Notes under the pieces: model-generated
What the model was told of the DNA's origin: nothing
Seen by the model: the letters and a program-made list of their open reading frames with translations, nothing else
Database searches by the model: none
Shown here: piece by piece, positions 20,983 through 31,577 of the stretch
Position numbering within the stretch: position 1 is the stretch's first letter
Layout: the number at the start of each line of letters is the position of its first letter
Source of the DNA: Adiantum capillus-veneris
Lineage: Eukaryota > Streptophyta > Polypodiopsida > Polypodiales > Pteridaceae
Length of the DNA stretch: 64,000 nucleotides
Assembly: GCA_014529385.2 (NCBI GenBank)
Contig: CM043971.1
Coordinates: forward strand, 88,305,340 to 88,369,339
Direction: 5' to 3'
Program-made: the position numbers and the translations under genes

Positions 20983-21960
20983 ATGGCGGAGGAAGGGAAG
21001 CTCAAGATCAAGAAGTTCAATGACAGAAACTACCAACATTGGAATATGCAAATTGAAGACTATCTCTACCAGAAGGACCTTTATTTGCCTCTAGGCGGTC
21101 TTGCAAAGAAGCGCGCAACAATGGCAAATGAAGCATGGATTGTCCTTGATCGAAAGGCACTGGAAACAATCCGGTTAAGCTTGGAGTCAACGATGGCCTT
21201 CAATTTTTTGGAGATGAAGACCATGGAGGACTTGATGAAGTCACTTGCCGGCCTCTATGAGAAGCCATCGGCATCCAATAAGGTATTTCTCATGAAGCGC
21301 TTGTTCAATCTAAAGATGGTAGAGAATGGTTCAGTTGTAGAACACCTAAATGACTTTAACACCAACATAAGTCAACTTTGATCGGTGAAAATCAATATTG
21401 ATGACAAAGTGCGAGCTCTCCTTATTCTATCTTCTCTATTGGATAGTTGGGACAGCCTTGTGATGGCTGTAAATAATTCTATCTCTGGCACAAATACTCT
21501 TAAGTTTGATGATGTTGTGGGTGTTATCCTAAGCAAGGAAATGCAAAGGAGAAGGACATGAGAATCATTAAGTGCTGCACTGTCAGTGGAAACAAGAGGA
21601 AGGCCTAAGCAGAGGTTCAAAAACCAAAAGGGTCGTGATCGCTCAAGGCGGAGCAAATCACGCGTAAAGTTAGTTCTTAAATATTGGAACTGCGGCAAGA
21701 AGGGCCATGTCAAGAAGGATTGCTGGTCGAAAAAGAAGAAGGAGTTGGAGTCTCAAGATAACAAGCCAACATCAGAGGCCAATGTGGCAGGTAAAGTAGA
21801 GCAAGATGCTCTAATTCTCTGATTAGACAATGTGTCTAATTCTTGGATAGTAGATTTTGGGGTTTCATTCCATGCGACACCGCACAAGCAGCATTTCCAA
21901 GATTACACCAAAAGTAATTTTGGGTATATATACTTAAGAGATATATTTTGGGTATATATA
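20983..21960 (+). pseudogene. gag: Copia-2 gag and protease start
   Basis: Reads MAEEGKLKIKKFNDRNYQHW (ATG at 20983) with the copia Gag features F-N/D-x-x-N-Y-x-x-W and LMKSLAGLYEKPSASNK. A TGA at 21379-21381 stops it, but the frame continues (VRALLILSSLLDSWDSLVMAV). A second stop lies near 21560, and a zinc knuckle YWNCGKKGHVKKDC (C-X2-C-X4-H-X4-C) lies near 21684-21722. After a stop near 21820 comes NSWIVDFGVSFHATPH, the protease active-site region with DFG instead of the expected DSG. Coding then runs into the LTR remnant. Inactive. Confidence 0.85.
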
Positions 21961-22039
21961 TCTCTTGTGTGTGAAATTTATCTCTCTCCATTAAGTAATC
22001 TACTCAATTATCTACTTAGGTACTTCATATTTCTTAACA
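21961..22039 (+). repeat. 3' LTR remnant of copia-2
   Basis: 79 bp matching the last 79 bp of the 5' LTR (20831-20909), ending TTTCTTAACA. The bases preceding it contain two copies of TTTTGGGTATATATA, which may mark the deletion junction. Confidence 0.75.
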
Positions 22040-22099
22040 TGTGGTACATACACTGGTTGAGTGTGGTTGACTACTACTCTACCATCAATCAGAAGAGTC

Positions 22100-22930
22100 G
22101 ATTATCCTAGCACACATTGTGGATTTGGTTGAGTGTTACACCATGGAGTGGGATGATCCCCTCCACAAACCACACCTTCTTGTGGGTTGTTGTTGTTCAT
22201 TCAGATTCTGTTTGTAGCCTTGGTTAATTCTTCTAATCACCTCCTCAAAAACTTGATCAATGCTCGGCACTGTAGGATTTTGAGCATCCCACTTTATTGT
22301 GGAGTTACGCATTGTAGAACAGGCACTACTCGTCGCATTATCTTCATCTCTTTTCACCTCTCTGTAAGCCTTGCAATTGTCAACTAGATATAAAGCTTCT
22401 CTAGTAACTTGCTCAAATGTTTTCATGCCTTGAAATGCAAGTTCTTCTCGAGAGTCTCATTCCTCAAGCCCTCAATGAAGAGAATTGATAGCCTCTCATC
22501 TTGCGGTAGCTCTCTCACATGGCATCTCTCTCTATACACTATTTGAAGTGAAGCAAGGATTCCTTGAATTTCTCATTCTCTTTTTGCTTGAGATTTGTGA
22601 CACCATTATGTGCTTGATCCCCCTTTTAGAGAACACCTCTAAAAATTCACCCAAGAGTTTTCTTATGTTGTTCTTTGATCCCCCTTTTAGAGAACACCTC
22701 TAAAATTTCACCCAAGAGTTTTCTTATGTGTGGAAAATCATATTTGTTTGATGATTGGAACCACGTCAAGGCCGTTTCTTCCAATGTCAACCCAAATCCC
22801 TCATATTGGGTGTGAAAATTTGCAATCTGTTTAACTCTCAAAACTTGTTTGAAGAGTGATACATGAGCATATGGATCCCTTGACCCATTTCCATAGGTAT
22901 CCTTAGAGGACTCACTCACGTAGTTTATGG
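22100..22930 (-). pseudogene. Element A Gag-like remnant
   Basis: On the minus strand the frame 22919-22647 reads DPYAHVSLFKQVLRVKQI and GFGLTLEETALTWFQS, the D-P-x-x-H...F...A-x-x-W-F pattern of gypsy Retrotrans_gag domains. After a gap with a 61-bp tandem duplication (22615-22736), 22426-22136 reads MKTFEQVTREALYLVDNCKAYREV with a Gln/Asn-rich tail (NEQQQPTRRCG). Together these are likely the C-terminal half of a capsid-type Gag of element A. No zinc knuckle was found. Several stops. Confidence 0.55.
22615..22736. repeat. 61-bp tandem duplication
   Basis: TGATCCCCCTTTTAGAG and the following sequence to 22675 is repeated at 22676-22736 with one or two changes (AAAAATTCACC versus AAAATTTCACC). 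It is inside the Gag-like remnant and shifts its frame (61 is not a multiple of 3). Confidence 0.9.
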
Positions 22931-24200
22931 ACTTGTTGTTTCAGAGACAATAGGTGTGAGCATGCTAGGGGTGACATAGTACTGATGGAGTGGCCCCTCC
23001 AAGTACGTATCTCCCTTAAGCTCGTTGCGGCTCAGAGTAGCTGAATATCTTTGACCATACTTGTGCAACATGATTATCTATCTATCTCTCTCCACTTCAT
23101 GCGTGACCAACATACAAGAATTTTTGCTCCGTTAACTCCCTCACATTGCCAGTTCTGCACACCTATAATGGATCATTTGCTCTCCATTATCATACTTATA
23201 TAAACCCACATGAGTATTTTTTGTGTTGACATGAATAGACACATTAACTCGCCTAAGCATGAAATAAGGAATGTCCATCTTTGGCGGCTTCTCCTCAGGC
23301 TTGTTGTCATCAACCTTTTCCTTTGTGCTTGTTAATCCCTACTTGTCCACAATCAAGGTATTATGCACAACTAAGTACATGTTTCCTTCCTCATCAAGGT
23401 ATTGATTGCCACTGTGATGTACGGGCACTATGAGCTTAAAACTCACTGGGTCTTTCTTCTATTTTGATGCAATAAAGATCTTTCGTTTTAAAACATTGGG
23501 CCACTTGATATGGTCTTAGTCATTGTGGTCCAATCACCATTGTAACCAGTTTGTGGTCTCATGCAAAGACATCTCTCACTCTCTCTTCTCGTCTTGGAGT
23601 ATATCACGGTGGAATCCTCTCTAAAGTATGGTCTAGCATCGCTTTTGCTCAAAAGTAAGTAGAGATTGGAGTACCCTTATATGTGTATCATGATAGGTCA
23701 ATTGGGTCAGCAAGTTTGTACTCTTGTCCATACTTTTATACCATCAAAACTTGCACTCCTTGGAAATCTATATACATGAATGCATAGAGGTTCTTATGGA
23801 ATGTCAAATCTTTGGCAATAGGGTTCTACACACTTGTAGAAGGTATGTTGATCCCCGTTGGTGAACCTATACAAGCCCTCATGAGTGTAATCCGTAAGCA
23901 TTCTCATGGAATCATTGGTTTTGATGAATCTCACATCCAGTTTGTTGATAAGAGGATGCCTCTCCTCTAGGTCTTTGTCAATTCTCACTCTCAAAGGAGT
24001 TGCAACATTTCTTGCGGTTTGCACGTCTTTGAGTGGAGTATAAATTTCGGTGAAATGCACTTGAAACAGCACTCAAAGAGTCTCAGGACCACGACACATG
24101 AACTCTGGCTTGTATCTTGGTCTCCCAAAGGTATTTTTAGCTCAAACTTGAGATTTGAGATGTACTCAAGTACGTCTATAAGCTCATCAACTCAGATATC
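22931..24200 (-). pseudogene. Element A 5' coding remnant, unknown
   Basis: Minus-strand short frames, the longest 24072-23794 (92 aa, containing LTDYTHEGLYRFTNGDQHTFYKC), give no recognised domain. Their position upstream of the Gag-like segment suggests an N-terminal Gag or leader ORF. The rest (22931-23793) is interrupted by stops in all frames. Confidence 0.3.
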
Positions 24201-24216
24201 CCCACTATGAAGAGGT

Positions 24217-25210
24217 ACACGGATTATGATCCATGACCCCTGTCAAAGTTTTGACAGTATGTAGATGAGGTTATGAACAAGCTCTGTACCATTTTTTTTC
24301 AAATTGTGATGTTGAGAGACATGGATCACGATCCATGTTTAACCACATACGGACTTGATCTCTTGGTAGCTTGTTACTCACTATGTCCACAAGCTAAATC
24401 TCAAATATTTTTGAATTTGGACTTGGCTTGCTAGGTCAAATTCTCAACACTAGGTTTTCACTGTGGTTTTTAGTTTGTGTTTTGATGTCTTTTGACCCAA
24501 TTTTACTCACTTTTTTCCAAAATTGAACTTGAGGATATGTTTGTGTATATACTATTGATCTAGGATTTTTTAGGTCAATCTGTCAACATGGGTACATGGA
24601 TTGTGATCCATGTTTGGAGGACAATTTGAATTTTCTTGGAACCATTGGGATCAACATGATTAGTAGATGCTATGATATCAGAGAAATTTTTGGTTTTGTG
24701 GACCTCTGGGTTGAAACTTAGGTCAATTTTGATACTTTCTCAGAATGCTTGACAATTATGGGCTGTTGACTTGGTTTTGATTTCCTAATTCAGTTTTAAA
24801 AAGACCACTAGACTCCTGTTGGCCTACTTGAGCTATGATGCAAATCTGGTCTCAATCTGTGTGACAGGGGGACATGGATTGCGATCCATGTACCCTTGTG
24901 TCAGAATGCATTGAAACTTGGCACACAGCTTGCCCTTGGTCCTTGATGCTAGCTATATGGTTTTTGTATGATTTGGACTTGATTAGGTCAAGCAAAAGTC
25001 AATCCCTAGGTCTGTTTTAGATGTTTTTCACCTTGAACCATTTTTGGCCTTTTTGACCTACATTTTGAACTTTTTGGGTGATCCTCCTTTTTGGAAAAGT
25101 TCCAAATAGCCTCACGGACCTACTGCTCAAATCTTAACCGAAAATATTGATGGGGGACATGGATCGCTATCCATGTTCCATAAGATATGGACACCAAATT
25201 TGGCATGCTA
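24217..25210. repeat. About 280-bp tandem repeat with conserved dyad, left part
   Basis: The near-palindrome ACATGGAT-NNNN-ATCCATGT recurs at 24319-24338, 24594-24613, 24872-24891 and 25157-25176 (spacing 275, 278, 285 bp), with a weaker copy at 24217-24235. The eight-base arms are perfect at these four sites while the four loop bases differ (CACG, TGTG, TGCG, CGCT). Between dyads the units are strongly diverged, with short shared stretches such as TGAAACTTGG and GACC-ACT. There is no convincing ORF. The array continues at 31578 after element C. Confidence 0.85.
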
Positions 25211-25622
25211 TGTAACATTTAATGGCCTAAAAACTTGTGTGTAGCGGAAATTAGCATGAACATAGTGGGCATTTCATTAGAATAGATTCCTAATGAGAAT
25301 TACAAGAGTGCTTGGGTGGAGAGAGCAACAAAAAGCATAACACCTAGTTAGATAGCATGAACAATACTTTCAAAAGAGAGAGAAATTAAGCTATTGACAA
25401 CAGTTGAGGACCGGATTTGTATGGAGCCGGTCCCCCCTCCAAAAGACTTTGTATTATGGTTTCTCCCATTAAGACAGACATTGTACAATACAATTCTTTG
25501 TGTTCCTCCAAGACTAGCTAGTGCAATGAAGATGAAAGCTTCATGCAATAAGCAAAACACTTAGCAAACACAACATCATTTATCCCCGGTCTCAGACCCA
25601 AGACCTCACACACATTCAAAGA
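25211..25622 (-). repeat. 3' LTR remnant of element C, joined to integrase
   Basis: Matches 30005-30406. Past 25612 the LTR similarity continues only through TCAAAGAT, which also belongs to the integrase sequence, and then the pol gene begins. About 1.16 kb of LTR, the polypurine tract and the distal integrase are deleted at this junction. Confidence 0.85.
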
Positions 25623-25987
25623 TCTCTATCCAACACTATGGACATTGGCAAGCCATGGTACTTGAAAAGTTGTGAAATGAAGAGGGTTGCCATTTTATGG
25701 GCTTTGATAGTCTTTTTGACAGGTATAAAATGAGCTTGTTTACTGAACCTGTCTACTATCGTCCATATTCCTATATTCCCATGGATAGACTTAGGCAATC
25801 CAAAGATAAAGACCATGGATATCCTCTCCCATGGTGAATTAGGGATTGGCAAGGGTTGAAACAATCCAAGTTCCTTCCCTCTATCAAATTTTGTCTTTTG
25901 GCATACCACACATTTAGAAACATACTCTTGTATGCTCACTTTCATGGTAGGCCAATAGAAATATGTTTCAATTCCCTTTAAGGTAGA
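25616..25987 (-). pseudogene. pol: Element C integrase, truncated
   Basis: The frame 25945-25616 continues that of RNase H after one TAG (25988-25990): IETYFYWPTMKVSIQEYVSKCVVCQKTK is the HHCC zinc-binding part, and WERISMVFIFGLPKS...WTIVDRFSKQAHFIP is the start of the catalytic core, where the first Asp is expected in the D-F position but reads as VF. It stops at YHGLPMSIVLDRDL, just after the second catalytic Asp, where it runs into the LTR remnant. The catalytic Glu and the C-terminal domain are missing, so it cannot be active. Confidence 0.9.
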
Positions 25988-27739
25988 CTAAATCCCTCTA
26001 TGCCCCGCATAAGGAGGAGCATGAGATTCATACATTACTTTCTCACGTAGTGAGTTAGTAACGCATAGTCTATTGCCATAGAGAAGATAACCATCTTGTA
26101 AAGTAAATGGTTCTTCTTTCTTCCCTAATGCAAGGGCTGAAATCACATCTCTAAAATCTGGATCAATAGCATACTCTTCTATCATTGAAGATAGATCATT
26201 GTGAGTTGCTATGGAAACCGCATTCACTCTCGGCCGTCTTGAGAGTGCATCAGCTACTTGATTATGCTTGCCAGCAATGTGAGCAATATGAAAACGAAAT
26301 TGCGAAAGGAAATTTGTCCACATCATTTGTTTGTCGGAGAGCTTGGTCTGCGTCATGGAGTACTTAAGACTTTGGTGATCCATTGGAAGAATGAAAGGAG
26401 TCCCCAATAAATAGTGCTTCCATGAGTCTAAGGCATGTAGAATTGCAAGGAGTTCCTTTTCATATATGCCTAGAGCTTGCTCAACAGGGTCGAGCCTTCG
26501 ATTCTCATAGCCTATGGCGTGCCCTTCTTGGAGCAAAACAGCTCCAAGGCAATCACCACAAGCATCACATTGGACCTCAAATGGTTTTGAGAGACCCGGT
26601 AGTGTAAGCACAGGTTGAGAGATAAGCTTTTCGAAAGCATTGTTCTCCTTAGCAGACCATGTATACCTAACGCTTTTCTTTGTTAGGTCATGTAATGGTC
26701 CCGCAATTTGTGAGAACTTTTCTATGAAGAGTCTATAGTATGCACACATACCTATAAAGCTTCTTAGTTCATGAAGATTCCTTAGTTTAGGCCATCCTTT
26801 TATTACCTCTAACTTGGATGGATCCATTTGGATGCCATCTTGAGATATAATGTGACCTAAATACTGAATCTCTTGCAAGAAAAATTCACTTTTCTTTCGA
26901 TTAACATAAAGTTTCTTCTCTCTTAAAACTTGAAATATTACCTGGAGGTGTTGCTTGTGTTCGTCTAATGAATTAGAGTAGATGATAATATCATCAAAGA
27001 ACACTCCAGTGAAGGTTCAATGAGGCCTGAACAACTTCTCCATCAAGCGGTTGAATGTGGCTGGTGCATTGGTCAAGCCAAAAGGCATGACAATGTATTC
27101 GTAAAGACCAAATGTGGTGCAAAATGCGGTCTTTACAATGTCTTGATCAACTATCCTTATTTGATGATAGCCACTTTTTAGGTCAATCCTACTGAAGTAG
27201 GTAGATCCTTGTAGCTTATCAAATAGGTCTTCTACCCGTGGAACGGGAAACCTATTCTTGATAGTGATCCTATTTAGTGCTCTATAGTCGACACACATAC
27301 AATATGTGCCGTCTTTCTTTTGCACTAATAGCACAGTTGACCAAAATGGAGATGAGCTAGGCCTAACCATGCCCTTCTCAACTAACTCATGCACTTGCCG
27401 CATAATCTCCTCTTGTTGAGCTTGAGAAACTCTATAAGGAGGTTTGTTAGGCGGTGAACTTCCTGGAAGAAGTTCAATTGCATGGTCATCATTACCTCGT
27501 TTAGGAGGTAGCTCACAAGGGATGTCGTCAATAAAAACATCTTGAAACCCCTTGAGAAAATTGGATAACTCTAATTCCTTTTGGTTGCTTTTAGTTTCTT
27601 TTGCTAAAGCATTAGGTTCATTTTGAGAATCTTTAACAAAAATCATGTACACGGAAATATAGCTCTTTATTGACTTGTTGAAAGCTGGTGTATGTACAAT
27701 GGGGATAGTGTTACCCATTTCCTTAGCATCTACATACAT
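25988..27739 (-). pseudogene. pol: Element C reverse transcriptase and RNase H
   Basis: The minus frame 27739-27017 carries [86 protein letters not shown] at 27019-27017 interrupts 13 bp before the catalytic FFDDIIIYS, and the same frame continues to 25988 with YLGHIIS, SFIGMCAYYRLFI and RNase H (QCDACGDCLGAVLLQEG with Asp, YEKELLAILHALDSWKHYL with Glu, PMDHQSLKY with Asp, NQVADALSRRP with the last Asp). Apart from the stop the motifs are complete. It would copy element RNA to DNA. Confidence 0.95.
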
Positions 27740-28342
27740 GTCTTTTTCCCTGAACTTAAAGGAGATTCTCCTTTCAGAGGAGAGATAAAGAAGTCCTCTT
27801 TGTCCACATAGATTTGAACATGAAGCCTCAATTTCCTGATTAAGGGAGTGACTGAAGCTTCTTGCTCCTTGAAATCACTGTCTGCGGGCGGGTAGGACAT
27901 CTCCCATCTCATAGGCTTGTATGCCTAGCTTGGTGGCCAAGAGTATAGATATAAAATTGTGAGTAGAACCAGGGTCAAAGAGAATAAAAGCATCATGTTC
28001 TCTTACCTTTCCCCAAGCATGGCATAGAGGAGATCCTTTGTGGTGAGTTTGGTGAGTCTCCTCCTCTTGGATTTCAACCAAGGAAGCTCTAGGAGGATCT
28101 TGGCAGTTGTTCTTTTGGGGACAAGCGCGGTACACATGCCCTTGTTCGCTGCACTTGAAACACCGGTTATCCTTGCGATAATGCTCAAGCTCTTCAGGAG
28201 AGAGTTTGTTCTTACCTTTGTAAACTCCCTTCTCTTTAGCTTTATTGGAGTTGCCCTTAGGATACTTTTGGACATTCTCCTTCCCCTTAGGCTCGTTGGA
28301 ACCCTTGTTTTCCGTGGGCTTATTATTTCTTTTAGCCCCCAT
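27740..28342 (-). pseudogene. Element C Gag C-terminus and protease
   Basis: On the minus strand, 28342-27875 encodes a Lys/Asn-rich basic stretch, a zinc knuckle CFKCSEQGHVYRAC (C-X2-C-X4-H-X4-C) and then FILFDPGSTHNFIS, the protease active-site loop of plant gypsy elements, where the usual DSGSTHNFI has Pro in place of the first Ser. The frame is lost near 27880 and continues in 27912-27730 ([14 protein letters not shown]), the protease C-terminal half. Frameshifted; the Ser-to-Pro change is next to the catalytic Asp and may itself inactivate the enzyme. Confidence 0.85.
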
Positions 28343-28616
28343 TTGGAAATTGATTCAAGAGGCCACCATAGTATTGTGTATTACCGCCGATATGGTACGT
28401 GGCCTTTGGGAGTTGACATACTCCACCATTTCTTCGGTTAAGCCCGCACAGAATTGTTGCTTTTGCTCTCTAAAATCCAACTTTTTGAAGAAAGTGGCTT
28501 TGAGTTGTAGGTCCCAAAACTTGTCTACATATTTGTGGATGGATTAATAGGGAGAGAGCTTTAACCTTCGCCATTCGGTGAGTACTTTGTCTTTGGCATC
28601 AGTGGCCAAAAACTGC

Positions 28617-29588
28617 TCATATGCAAGCTCTTAAAGCTTTCCATGTTTGTGGAGCTTCACCGTTGGCTTGTAGGCTAGACCACCATTGTCTGGCAGACTT
28701 TTGAAATTGCATAGCTACATGGCGTAGCTTAGAGGACTCCGTGAAGCCCTCATCTCCAAACGCCGCATCAAATTGCTGGATAAAGGCCAAGACTTTTTCC
28801 CTAGCACCAAAGGTACCATCATAGGTAAGGAAAGAGATGCTCTTCCCTCCCTCCTTGAATTTCTTCAACTTGGACGACCTCTTCCATGCGGCATAGGATT
28901 TCCTATGGCCTCTTCTTTTTGATGGTTCAAAGGTTGCACCATCACTTTCTTCAGAAGGTGGAGAAGAGGGTGACCTCTTTCTCGCCTTTTTCTTGTCTTG
29001 ATCTTCGTCATCTTCACCATCACTTTCATAAGAGGAAGAGGATGAAGAAGATTGAGAAGAGGGTGTCCTCTTTCTCACCTTTTTCTTCTCATGCTTTTTA
29101 TCATCCCTCTTTGAATTATGGCGTGAAGAAGAGTGTGATGGTCTTCTCCGCTTTGGTGGTGATGGAGAGCGTTTAGCCCGCCGTCTTCGTGGAGCCATCT
29201 CCGCCGAGATGGCGGGAGACTCCCTTCTTTCTCGTTCCTTCCGTGGAGGCTCTTGAGTTCTCCTTTGGGAAGGAGATGCATCATCAAGAAGTAAATTCTT
29301 GAGCCCTTCATATGGATTCTCTTCTTCTTCCCGAATCGGAGTGAGACCTCTTTTGGGAGTCTCACAAGGAGGCTTCCTAGGTGTTCTCTCGTCATGGTGA
29401 TGAGCTTGGAGAATCCTATGAGCACGGAGTTGCCGTTGCACTTCACTTTGGAGAGATGGATTGCCCATGGCTTGTTGAAGCCTAGAAACAAAATAGTTAA
29501 CAAGCATCGGAGTATCATTAGTAGCTTGCTCATTAGCAAAATCAAAGTTATCAACATTAATTTCACTCTCTTTACTATTGTCAGCCAT
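28617..29588 (-). CDS. gag: Element C Gag with Arg/Ser-rich domain
   Basis: A 323-aa frame starting MADNSKESEINVDNFDF. Residues ~1-60 are an acidic Asn-rich start. Residues ~65-120 are charged (ERTPRKPPCETPKRG). Residues ~125-235 are extremely rich in Arg, Ser, Lys and Pro with SPSPPKRRRPSHSSSRH and two related blocks KKKVRKRTPSS and KKKARKRSPSS, each followed by Ser- and acidic-rich runs. Residues ~255-323 are a Retrotrans_gag core (FIQQFDAAFGDEGFTESSKL, ARQWWSSLQ). The frame ends at a stop before the zinc knuckle, which lies 275 bp further in another frame. RS-type tracts occur in splicing factors and nucleic-acid-binding proteins; here they may aid RNA binding or nuclear entry (inference). 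Confidence 0.75.
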   Translation of the reverse strand: MADNSKESEINVDNFDFANEQATNDTPMLVNYFVSRLQQAMGNPSLQSEVQRQLRAHRILQAHHHDERTPRKPPCETPKRGLTPIREEEENPYEGLKNLLLDDASPSQRRTQEPPRKERERRESPAISAEMAPRRRRAKRSPSPPKRRRPSHSSSRHNSKRDDKKHEKKKVRKRTPSSQSSSSSSSYESDGEDDEDQDKKKARKRSPSSPPSEESDGATFEPSKRRGHRKSYAAWKRSSKLKKFKEGGKSISFLTYDGTFGAREKVLAFIQQFDAAFGDEGFTESSKLRHVAMQFQKSARQWWSSLQANGEAPQTWKALRACI

Positions 29589-29985
29589 TCTAACAACTTT
29601 TAGGTGTAAACTTTTTAGGTGTACTTTGGCACTTCAAGCCCTAGTTGCTACTCCTCTTTACCCCTTTAGAAAAAGCACTCAAGCTACTGTACCCGTGGCT
29701 CGAATACCATTAATTGCAAGGAATAGAAGAGAGGGTCTTTCCACACCAAAACAACACCGGCTCCTGTCAAGCTTCTAATAGATCAATAGTGGTTAAGCCG
29801 TAGGCAAGCCCCGTAGGACTCCACTATTAAGACCATAGCTCTCGACGGTGATGCCCCGTTAATTGCATGAAGGCAGGCGCACTACAAGGCTGAAAAATCC
29901 CTATTCTACTTACTCACAGGCAATTATTAATACCAACCATTTATAGCTAGCTGAGGACCTCCCTTCTTGAGCAAGAAAAGAGAAA

Positions 29986-30004
29986 CCTTGTGCTCTGATA
30001 CCGA
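29986..30004 (-). other. Primer binding site of element C
   Basis: On the minus strand the end of the 5' LTR (AATGTTACA) is followed by TCGGTATCAGAGCAC, matching the initiator-Met-tRNA primer site TGGTATCAGAGC at 11 of 12 bases. Confidence 0.85.
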
Positions 30005-31572
30005 TGTAACATTTAATGGCCTAAAGACTTGTGTGTAGCAGAAATTAGCATGAACATAGTGGGCATTTCATTAGAATAGATTCCTAATGAGAATTACAAG
30101 AGTGCTTGGGTGGAGAGAGCAACAAAAAGCATAACACCTAGTTAGATAGCATGAACAATACTTTCAAAAGAGAGAGAAATTAAGCTATTGACAACAGTTG
30201 AGGACCGGATTTGTATGGAGCTGGTCCCCCCTCCAAAAGGCTTTGTATTATGGTTTCTCCCATTAAGAGAGACATTGTACAATACAATTCTTTGTGTTCC
30301 TCCAAGACTAGCTAGTGCAATGAAGATGAAAGCTTCATGCAATAAGCAAAACACTTAGCAAACACAACATCATTTATCCCCGGTCTCAGACCCAAGACCT
30401 CACACACCGTCAAAGATGGGGAGAGCTAGCAGGAGTATCTTATGAGAAAGATGTACATCTCCTCACATAATCACTCATATTAGCATAGCTTAGCTTAGTA
30501 ATTAGCTTGGTAGAGGAGATGAGCATGCATTGAAGCTTGGCTCTTGGTTGGATTTGCATCCACATGCCAAGAGTATGTCGATGTAGGCTTCTATCTCACA
30601 AGCTTGGAGTAGGTGATGAGCTCTCCATTAAAGCTTGGGAAGAGATAGTCTTCTTTACTTCTCACATAGACTGTGTGAGAGTGTGTGTGTGTGATAATGC
30701 CTTGCAAAAATCAGCCCCCTCTCTCTCTTGGGCGAGCCCTCTTGCTATTTTCTCTTGCTCTACCCTCATTGGACCTCCCCAAGTCAAGCCAATGACTATT
30801 AAGCAGCATAAGTGATAGCCTTCTGACATGTGTCCCCCTTTCCCCTTTTGTGAGAGCTTTAGGTAACTTAATAATTCAACTAAACTCTCATTGGACCCCT
30901 TTGCCTCCTGGACAATAGGAATCAGGCAAGCCATTGGGCTGCTGAATGCTCATTGGACCCCTTGGGAGACTGTCCAATAGTCATCCAGGAGACTTAATTT
31001 TCATTGGTTCTTTCTATAAGTGCTTTTAAATTAATTAAACTAGATGTACTCTAGCCTAATTCTCATTGGTCCACCTCCAAGGCCATCCAATAGGAATTGG
31101 GTACACCTTGTGGGCATCTGGCCTAGGGAGCTGACATGTGTCCCTCATTCCCTTTGTGTAAAGGGAGCTTGTGTGTGTGTGTGTGTGTGTGTGTGGCTTT
31201 CTCTCTCATCCCCTACATGCAAGGGTCGCCCCTCCCAAGTAGGGATTGCAAAGACTTTTTTGTACACACACAAAGCATCCAACTCCCTTAAGGTTGACCT
31301 TTGGACACAACCTTTGAATTTTGGAACCTTAGCATTTTGGAAATCTTAATCGGCTGAACCCTAGGGTCTTTTTTGCCCATTGTTGCACATGGATATTTTG
31401 CAGATGGCCCCCCCTTTGGATCCCTATTTTCCCTCCTTTGGATCCCTACTGTGGCCGGTCCGCTAGCTTAACCAATATTCTAGCTTTTTCTCCCCTGGCA
31501 CTTCCCCATATTAAATGATCAGTTTAACATGAGAAAATCATTTAGGAGAACTAGATATTGATTATTATGACA
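30005..31572 (-). repeat. 5' LTR of element C (complete)
   Basis: 1568 bp in plus coordinates, TGTAACATTT...TATGACA. Its first 402 bp match 25211-25612; the rest (30407-31572) has no partner in the window because the other LTR is truncated. It contains a (GT)n tract near 31170-31195. The assignment of the right end rests on the target duplication TGCTA and the restored repeat spacing. Confidence 0.75.
31170..31195. repeat. (GT)n microsatellite
   Basis: About 26 bp of GT dinucleotides inside the 5' LTR of element C. Confidence 0.9.
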
Positions 31573-31577
31573 TGCTA

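Larger units (their letters stand above)
20445..22039 (+). mobile_element. Copia-2: internally deleted Ty1/copia derivative
   Basis: An LTR ending TTTCTTAACA at 20909 is followed by a primer site (TGGTATCAAAGC, 20912-20923) and a copia Gag plus the first residues of protease. A 79-bp repeat of the LTR end then appears at 21961-22039 (matching 20831-20909). All of integrase, RT and RNase H and most of the 3' LTR are missing, so this is a deletion derivative. The LTR start is uncertain: TG motifs occur at about 20445 and 20451, and no convincing target duplication was found. A TATA box (TATAAAAG) is at 20566-20573. Confidence 0.7.
10477..24200 (-). mobile_element. Element A: decayed minus-strand gypsy-like element, interrupted by copia-1 and copia-2
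   Basis: Read on the minus strand, remnants occur in order Gag-like (24072 to 22136), retropepsin (about 19814-19270), W-[VI]-[PS]-K protein (about 17800-17345), polypurine tract (10957-10968) and LTR (to 10956). The non-copia parts flanking copia-1 align with internal parts of element B: compare 11547-11610 with 33455-33515 and 16928-16990 with 33926-33990. This supports one element family. No RT is found, so it is probably non-autonomous or badly deleted. The 5' LTR and primer site were not found; the right limit is set only by the start of the tandem repeat near 24217. Confidence 0.5.
25211..31572 (-). mobile_element. Element C: Ty3/gypsy retrotransposon inserted in the tandem repeat
   Basis: TGCTA at 25206-25210 and 31573-31577 is a 5-bp target duplication; the element begins TGTAACATTT and ends TATGACA. 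In minus orientation it has a 5' LTR (plus 30005-31572), an initiator-Met primer site, Gag with zinc knuckle, protease, RT, RNase H and the first part of integrase. The 3' LTR (plus 25211 to about 25612) is truncated. Removing C restores a dyad spacing of about 268 bp (54 + 214), close to the other units, which supports these boundaries. The LTR parts differ at about 5 of 402 positions. Gypsy domain order; lineage not resolved because the integrase C-terminus is missing. Confidence 0.85.
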
